A stretch of DNA of 30,065 bases, taken from positions 1 to 30,065 of the forward strand of contig CACXHM010000005.1 of NCBI GenBank assembly GCA_902767465.1, in the 5' to 3' direction. Shown in pieces: positions 25,158 to 30,065 of this stretch. The DNA comes from an uncultured Bacteroidia bacterium. GTDB lineage: Bacteria; Bacteroidota; Bacteroidia; Bacteroidales; UBA932. Each line of letters begins with the position of its first letter. The first letter of the stretch is position 1. The translations under genes and the position numbers were made by a program. The notes beneath the pieces are model-generated. The model was not told where the DNA came from, ran no database searches, and saw only the letters and a list, made by a program, of their open reading frames with translations.

Positions 25158-27926
25158 ATGAAAGGAAGGATACTATTGCTGATAGCAACGCTCTCAGGGG
25201 CTGCCATAATGACAGTCTCCACCGCCCAGGCAGCCCCCGGAAAAGGTCGCGCCAACATCTACAAAAAAGGCTGGATAGACTTCAACAAGAACGGAGTCAA
25301 GGATGTCTATGAAGATCCTGCAGCCCCCCTGGAAAACAGGGTAGAAGATCTGTTGAAGCAGATGACGGTGGAAGAGAAAACCTGCCAGATGGTCACCCTC
25401 TACGGTTATAAAAGGGTGCTTCAGGATGAACTCCCCACGGAAGAATGGAAAAACCTTCTCTGGAAAGACGGTATAGGAGCAATTGATGAGCATCTGAACG
25501 GATTCCGCGGATGGGGCACCAAGCCTTACGACAGCGAATACACCTGGCCGGCGTCAAAACATGCACAGGCAATCAATACCGTACAGAAGTGGTTTGTAGA
25601 GGAGACGCGGCTCGGCATACCTGTTGATTTCACGAACGAGGGAATACGCGGCGTAGAAAACCTCAAGGCAACAGCCTTCCCCACTCAGCTCGGACTGGGG
25701 CATACCTGGGACAGAGAGCTTATCCGGGAGATAGGAAGAATCACCGGCCGGGAAGCCCGCCTGCTGGGATACACCAATGTGTACGCCCCCATTCTGGATG
25801 TCGGGCGCGACCAGCGCTGGGGCCGTTACGAGGAGATCTACGGAGAGGATCCATTCCTTGTGGCAGAACTCGGGACGGAAATGGTTCTGGGTCTTCAACA
25901 GGACTTCCAGGTGGCTTCAACCGGCAAGCATTTCATCGCTTATTCAAACAATAAAGGAGCCCGCGAAGGAATGGCCAGGGTTGATCCCCAGACAGGTCCG
26001 CACGAGATTGAAAACATCCACGTTTACCCCTGGAAAGAAGTGATTGCACGCAGCGGAATGCTTGGTGCAATGTGCTCTTACAACGATATTGACGGATCCC
26101 CCGTAGAAGGGTCCAAATATTGGCTTACGGAGCGTCTTAGGAAAGATTTCGGTTTCAGGGGATACGTGGTGTCCGATTCCGATGCCGTGGAGTATCTGCA
26201 CTCCAAGCACCGCACTTCGCCTTCCATGAAAGAGTCGGTACGGCAGAGTGTCGAGGCCGGCCTCAACGTGCGCTGCACCTTCCGCAGTCCTGACAGCTAT
26301 GTACTCCCTCTGCGCGAACTCGTGAACGAGGGCACCATCAGCATGGAAACCATAGATGAAAGGGTCCGTGACATCCTGAGAGTGAAATTTATCGTGGGAC
26401 TGTTCGACCACCCTTATCAGGAAGATACCGAGGCCGCCGACCGCGAGGTTAACAGTGAAGAACACAATGCGGTATCACTGCGTGCTTCGCGTGAGGCTCT
26501 TGTGCTGCTGAAAAATGCCGGAGGGACGCTGCCGCTGAACGCCGACAAACTGAAAAAAGTTGCGGTTATCGGGCCCAACGCCGACAATACCGACTTTGCC
26601 AAGGCCCATTACGGTCCTCTGGACGTGGACTGCGTCTCGGTCTATGATGGACTGAAAAAGGCCCTTGAAGGAAAGGCAGAAGTAGCTTACGCACAAGGCT
26701 GCGACCTTGTAGACTCCAACTGGCCGCTATCAGAAATAATGTATACTGAACCCGATGCAGACGTGCTTGGTCGGATAGACGATGCCGTCAGACTGGCTTC
26801 CGAAAGCGACGTAGTGGTGGCAGTCGTGGGCGGAGGACTCCGCACCTGCGGCGAAAACAAGAGCCGCACGAGCCTCAATCTGCCCGGGCATCAGGAACTG
26901 CTTCTCAGACAACTGAAAAAAGCCGGCAAGCCAATGATAGTCGTCCTTATCAACGGACGTCCCCTTTCCGTGAACTGGGCTGCAGCAAATGCGGACGCAA
27001 TCCTCGAAGCCTGGTATCCCGGTCCCCACGGAGGCACAGCCATTGCCGAAGTGCTGCTCGGAGAATACAATCCCGGTGGCAAGCTTACCGTCACATTCCC
27101 CAAGACGGTGGGCCAGATTCCGTTCAACTTCCCATATAAGCCGTATTCGCAGGTGGATGGGGCGAAGGTCCCTGGGATCAAGGGCAACCAGACCCGCATC
27201 AACGGCCCCCTCTATTCCTTCGGACACGGTCTGAGCTACACCTCCTTCAAGTACTCGGATCTCTCAATGTCTTCCGAAGAGATTTCGCAGGACGGGAATG
27301 TAGACCTGACCTTCAAAGTGACCAATACCGGCCGCATGAAGGGGGACGAGGTGGTGCAGCTTTACTTCCGCGACATGATCAGCAGCATCACCGTATATGA
27401 GCAGCAGCTGCGCGGTTTCGAGCGCATAACTCTGGAACCTGGAGAAGCCAGGGAAATCACTTTCAGAATCAAGGCCGAAGACCTTTCCCTGCTTGACAAG
27501 GATTTCAACAGGGTGGTGGAACCGGGAGCATTCGAAATGCTGATCGCGTCATCTTCGACCGACATCAGGCTGCGCGACACCCTGTATGTGGTGGCACCCG
27601 ACGGCAGCGGCCGGAAGTCTGACAAAGGGCATGCGGCCAAATATCCGGCCACCCTCGAACGTGGACAATATGTCACCGAATCCCTCGGTGAAGGCTACCT
27701 GATCGACAACATTGGCATCGTTTGGGACAACGATGCGCTTGGCGCGAGATTTGAAATACAGATCAGCGACGGCGGCGGACAGTTCCTTACCGTATGTCGC
27801 GACGTAACAAGTGCCGGGCAGACCAGGACCTATAAGTTCAGACCCGTCAAGGCAAGCGAAGTGAAAGTTGTGGTGACGGGAGGCGCTGCCACCATCCGGA
27901 AAATAATCCTGCCAGAAAAGAAATAA
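25158..27926 (+). CDS. GH3 family exo-beta-glycosidase
   Basis: Product of 922 residues from ATG 25158, with a signal peptide (about 1-25, no lipobox Cys), so probably periplasmic. DFNKNGVKDVYED at 41-53 looks like a calcium loop common in Bacteroidota GH3 enzymes. The TIM barrel contains GRDQRWGRYEEIYGEDPFL, KHFIAYSN and the nucleophile region GYVVSDSDAVEYL, with D340 as likely nucleophile. The second domain has GENKSRTSLNLPGHQELL, with E566 as likely acid/base, then an FN3-like domain (LTFKVTNTGRMKGDEVVQLY). Residues about 824-922 add a beta-sandwich resembling half of an F5/8-type C domain (ARFEIQISDGGGQFLTVC). It would trim imported oligosaccharides; beta-glucosidase or beta-xylosidase are both possible. 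It starts 4 bases after the beta-helix gene. Confidence 0.92.
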   Translation: MKGRILLLIATLSGAAIMTVSTAQAAPGKGRANIYKKGWIDFNKNGVKDVYEDPAAPLENRVEDLLKQMTVEEKTCQMVTLYGYKRVLQDELPTEEWKNLLWKDGIGAIDEHLNGFRGWGTKPYDSEYTWPASKHAQAINTVQKWFVEETRLGIPVDFTNEGIRGVENLKATAFPTQLGLGHTWDRELIREIGRITGREARLLGYTNVYAPILDVGRDQRWGRYEEIYGEDPFLVAELGTEMVLGLQQDFQVASTGKHFIAYSNNKGAREGMARVDPQTGPHEIENIHVYPWKEVIARSGMLGAMCSYNDIDGSPVEGSKYWLTERLRKDFGFRGYVVSDSDAVEYLHSKHRTSPSMKESVRQSVEAGLNVRCTFRSPDSYVLPLRELVNEGTISMETIDERVRDILRVKFIVGLFDHPYQEDTEAADREVNSEEHNAVSLRASREALVLLKNAGGTLPLNADKLKKVAVIGPNADNTDFAKAHYGPLDVDCVSVYDGLKKALEGKAEVAYAQGCDLVDSNWPLSEIMYTEPDADVLGRIDDAVRLASESDVVVAVVGGGLRTCGENKSRTSLNLPGHQELLLRQLKKAGKPMIVVLINGRPLSVNWAAANADAILEAWYPGPHGGTAIAEVLLGEYNPGGKLTVTFPKTVGQIPFNFPYKPYSQVDGAKVPGIKGNQTRINGPLYSFGHGLSYTSFKYSDLSMSSEEISQDGNVDLTFKVTNTGRMKGDEVVQLYFRDMISSITVYEQQLRGFERITLEPGEAREITFRIKAEDLSLLDKDFNRVVEPGAFEMLIASSSTDIRLRDTLYVVAPDGSGRKSDKGHAAKYPATLERGQYVTESLGEGYLIDNIGIVWDNDALGARFEIQISDGGGQFLTVCRDVTSAGQTRTYKFRPVKASEVKVVVTGGAATIRKIILPEKK

Positions 27927-27930
27927 GAAA

Positions 27931-29187
27931 ATGAATACTGCAAAAAAAACACTGCTGATTTTATCGCTGCTGCTGCCTGCAGCTTCGGCAAGCGCCCAGA
28001 TGTGGGGAGAAAATTATGATGAGAGCAAAGTGCCCCAATATGTCCTTCCGGATCCTCTGGTATTCGACAACGGGAAACCCGTACGCACAAAATGCCAATG
28101 GAAGCACCGCAGGGCTGAGATAATGGAGAGTTTCCGCTCGCAGATGTTCGGACGCGAACCGGCCGTGCCGGCACATCTCGCATATGAGGTCACAAAGACT
28201 GTTCCGGATGTTTTCGAAGGGCTTGCCACGATGAACGAAGTGAAACTGTATCTGGATCCGGAAAAGCAGCATTACTGCAAGATGCTGATGTTCGTGCCAA
28301 ATGGAGTCCGGGGCAAAGTGCCTGCGTTCCTGGGGATGAATTTCAAAGGCAACCACGCCACAACCGGCCTGCAAGAGGTTTCACTTCCGGATTCCGTGCA
28401 GATGCACCAGTGGGGGCCAGGAATTAAGCTTCAAGACCGCGCCTCCAATGCTCGCAGATGGCCGTACAAATACATTTTGGAGCACGGGTACGCAGTATGT
28501 ACAATACATTATCACGATTGCGAGCCGGACAGCAAGAACGGTTACGATTTCGGAATCAGGAAAATATATGACAAAGGCAGCCGGAACGAAGAGTCCTGGG
28601 GTTCAATCTCCGCATGGGCATGGTCGCTGTCGAGGGCCCTGGATTATCTCGAGAAGGATTCACGCGTGAACGCCCGGAAAGTCGCCGTCATCGGCCACTC
28701 CCGCCTTGGCAAGACCGCACTGTGGGCAGGGGCGGCGGATCCCCGTTTCGCACTCGTCATTTCAAATGATTCCGGATGCAGCGGCGCAGCACTCTCCAGA
28801 AGGGTATATGGAGAACACGTATATGTAGTGAATACGGCATTTCCGCAATGGTTTTGCGACAATTACTCCAAGTACAATCACAACGAGGCTGCGCTTCCTT
28901 TCGACCAGCACGAACTGATTGCTATGATTGCACCCCGTCCGGTGTATGTGGCAAGCGCCAGCGAGGACCGCTGGGCTGATCCCTACGGAGAATACCTCAG
29001 CCTTGTGGGAGCGACTCCGGTTTACAGGCTGCTCGGATACGACGGGTTCACCGACACCGCCTTCCCCGAAGTGGAAAAGCCCCGCGTCGAAGGCCGCATG
29101 GGCCATCACATCCGGGACGGCAAGCACGACATAGTCCTTTACGACTGGCAGAATTACATCTCCTTCGCCGACAGGTTCCTGAAATAA
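27931..29187 (+). CDS. CE15-type glucuronoyl esterase
   Basis: Product of 418 residues with a signal peptide ending SASAQ (about residue 23). CE15 alpha/beta hydrolases split esters between glucuronic acid and an alcohol, classically lignin-carbohydrate links. Evidence: MNFKGNHATTG, GYDFGIRKIYD, the nucleophile elbow GHSRLGKTALWAG with S257, SEDRWADPYGEYL near 344-356, and GHHIRDGKHDI with H392/H393. The acid usually found as Glu 23 residues after Ser in NESG is here Asp (D280 in NDSGCSG). D346 may also serve, as some bacterial members use an acid in that loop. It is the last gene of the operon, 4 bases after GH3, and is followed by a hairpin. No glucuronidase is present in the locus. Confidence 0.88.
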   Translation: MNTAKKTLLILSLLLPAASASAQMWGENYDESKVPQYVLPDPLVFDNGKPVRTKCQWKHRRAEIMESFRSQMFGREPAVPAHLAYEVTKTVPDVFEGLATMNEVKLYLDPEKQHYCKMLMFVPNGVRGKVPAFLGMNFKGNHATTGLQEVSLPDSVQMHQWGPGIKLQDRASNARRWPYKYILEHGYAVCTIHYHDCEPDSKNGYDFGIRKIYDKGSRNEESWGSISAWAWSLSRALDYLEKDSRVNARKVAVIGHSRLGKTALWAGAADPRFALVISNDSGCSGAALSRRVYGEHVYVVNTAFPQWFCDNYSKYNHNEAALPFDQHELIAMIAPRPVYVASASEDRWADPYGEYLSLVGATPVYRLLGYDGFTDTAFPEVEKPRVEGRMGHHIRDGKHDIVLYDWQNYISFADRFLK

Positions 29188-29206
29188 AGCAGGGGTTTCA
29201 TACACG

Positions 29207-29242
29207 CAAGACCGGAACATCCAAAAGGAAATTCCGGTCTTG
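29207..29242 (+). terminator. Hairpin after the PUL, probable terminator
   Basis: CAAGACCGGAA at 29207-29217 pairs perfectly with TTCCGGTCTTG at 29232-29242 (11 base pairs, 14-base loop), 19 bases after the CE15 stop. No T-tract follows, so it may act as a transcript-end stabiliser or a weak terminator. Confidence 0.6.
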
Positions 29243-29338
29243 GTGCCCATAACCGTGGTATTCTCGAACCTCTTATTGGAGGGAATTGAGCGGCTGTGGG
29301 ATGTGCATAATTATTTGCCGGATCCAAAGCATTTTCCT

Positions 29339-29370
29339 CTTGCAGCAGAATATTCTGTTTCGTAACTTCG
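29339..29370 (+). promoter_or_regulatory. Candidate promoter of the BRO-family gene
   Basis: CTTG at 29339-29342 and TAACTTCG at 29363-29370 are separated by 20 bases, the usual Bacteroidota -33/-7 spacing. The -7 box has one mismatch to TAnnTTTG. The ATG follows 17 bases later. The rest of the 29188-29387 gap holds only the hairpin and an unassigned open stretch. Confidence 0.4.
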
Positions 29371-29387
29371 CAGAAAACGAGAGTTGT

Positions 29388-30065
29388 ATGAGTAAAAAAG
29401 AAGCTCTCCAGCTATTTGGAGACAAAACGATAAGAACCGCCTGGAGCGAGGAAGAAGAGAAGTGGTACTTCTCTGTTGTTGATGTGATTGCCATACTTAC
29501 AGATAGTAAAGATCCGGCATTATATTGGCGCGTACTTAAAAAACGCCTCAAAGATGAGGGAAATGAAACCGTTACAAATTGTAACACTTTCAAAATGGTC
29601 GCTTCTGATGGCAAGAGAAGGCTAACAGATGTTGCCGATCAAGAGCAACTATTCCGGCTCATTCAGTCCATTCCTTCTCCAAAGGCGGAACCTTTTAAGC
29701 AATGGATGGCGCAGGTCGCAAGTGAACGCATTGATGAAATGCAAGACCCGGAAAAGGCGATCGACAGAGGGTATGATTATTATCGCCGTCTCGGGTATTC
29801 GGAAGCGTGGATAAACGAGCGGATGAAGGGTAAAGATGTCCGCAAAGCCCTCACGGACGAATGGCAAAGGACAGGCGTCTCCGGCCAGCAGTATGCCACG
29901 CTTACCGACATCATCACCCAAGAATGGTCAGGCATGACCACACGTCAATACAAAAACTTCAAAGGATTGAAGAAGGAAAATCTCCGGGACCATATGACAA
30001 GAACGGAGAGCGCCCTAAACACACTTGCAGAAGTGGCTGCGACTGAGCTCTCCCAAAAAGTTGAC
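29388..30065 (+). CDS. BRO-N / phage antirepressor-like (DinD-related) protein, cut by right edge
   Basis: The frame opens at ATG 29388 and runs to the window end without a stop (226 codons). The N-terminus matches the BRO-N domain: EEEEKWYFSVVDVIAILTDS, then YWRVLKKRLKDEGNE, followed by LTDVADQEQLFRLIQSIPSP, KAEPFKQWMAQV, then WSGMTTRQYKNFKGLKKENL. These are hallmarks of the BRO/antirepressor and DNA-damage-inducible D-like proteins common in Bacteroides genomes and phages. The domain binds DNA; the cellular role is not settled. The family usually has about 50 more residues, so most of the gene is in view. It suggests that a mobile or phage-derived segment begins near here, but no integrase or attachment site is visible. 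Confidence 0.9.
   Translation, partial: MSKKEALQLFGDKTIRTAWSEEEEKWYFSVVDVIAILTDSKDPALYWRVLKKRLKDEGNETVTNCNTFKMVASDGKRRLTDVADQEQLFRLIQSIPSPKAEPFKQWMAQVASERIDEMQDPEKAIDRGYDYYRRLGYSEAWINERMKGKDVRKALTDEWQRTGVSGQQYATLTDIITQEWSGMTTRQYKNFKGLKKENLRDHMTRTESALNTLAEVAATELSQKVD

Noticed and set aside
29243..29275. Possible tRNA T-arm (GGTTCGA on the minus strand)
   Set aside because: The flanking bases do not form a 5-bp T-stem and no anticodon arm or acceptor stem can be drawn around it.
1..30065. CRISPR arrays, rRNA, complete tRNAs, insertion sequences, riboswitches
   Set aside because: Reading both strands, I saw no regularly spaced repeats, transposase genes, tRNA cloverleaf or long structured leader; gaps between genes are too short for most of these.

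Overview
The window is a stretch of a Bacteroidales-type (phylum Bacteroidota) chromosome with roughly balanced GC. The evidence is a complete SusC/SusD-type polysaccharide utilisation locus (PUL) with a divergent hybrid two-component regulator, many lipoproteins with Cys lipoboxes, a DUF5686 outer-membrane protein, Bacteroidota-style TAnnTTTG promoter elements, and no obvious Shine-Dalgarno sequences. The genus cannot be fixed from the sequence alone. Genes are packed tightly: no gap exceeds about 200 bases, so there is no gene-free stretch over 300 bases.

Bases 1-5986 (minus strand) read as one transcription unit: sufB, sufC, a very short sufD, ispE and a DUF5686 outer-membrane protein cut by the left edge. 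Junctions overlap or are separated by only a few bases. The unit couples Fe-S cluster assembly to isoprenoid precursor synthesis. aroC (chorismate synthase, plus strand) diverges from sufB across only 38 bases. Each direction has a TATCTTTG element so close to its ATG that both mRNAs may be nearly leaderless.

Bases 7025-11926 (minus strand) hold a nitroreductase-like protein, an outer-membrane barrel-like protein, an AroD-AroA fusion (3-dehydroquinate dehydratase plus EPSP synthase in one chain) and a secreted beta-propeller-like protein. With aroC, three shikimate-pathway activities lie within about 4 kb.

Bases 11970-29187 are the PUL. The divergent regulator has sensor propellers, a phospho-accepting His domain, a receiver and an AraC-type DNA-binding domain, but no room for the HATPase_c kinase domain. 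The plus-strand operon is susC, susD, a DUF5017 lipoprotein, a lipidated coiled-coil/DUF4988 protein fused to GH16, a second lipoprotein with the same N-terminal plan ending in a beta-helix, a GH3 exo-glycosidase and a CE15-type glucuronoyl esterase. Gaps within it are 2-15 bases. A plausible scheme is surface cutting by GH16 with help from the lipoproteins, import through SusCD, and periplasmic trimming by GH3 and CE15. The enzyme set suggests a beta-glucan-like or uronic-ester-bearing polymer, but the substrate is not proven.

A hairpin follows the PUL. The window then enters a BRO/antirepressor-family gene cut by the right edge, of a kind common in mobile elements.

Most interesting: the regulator without its ATPase domain, the AroD-AroA fusion, the half-length SufD, and the paired lipidated coiled-coil surface proteins.
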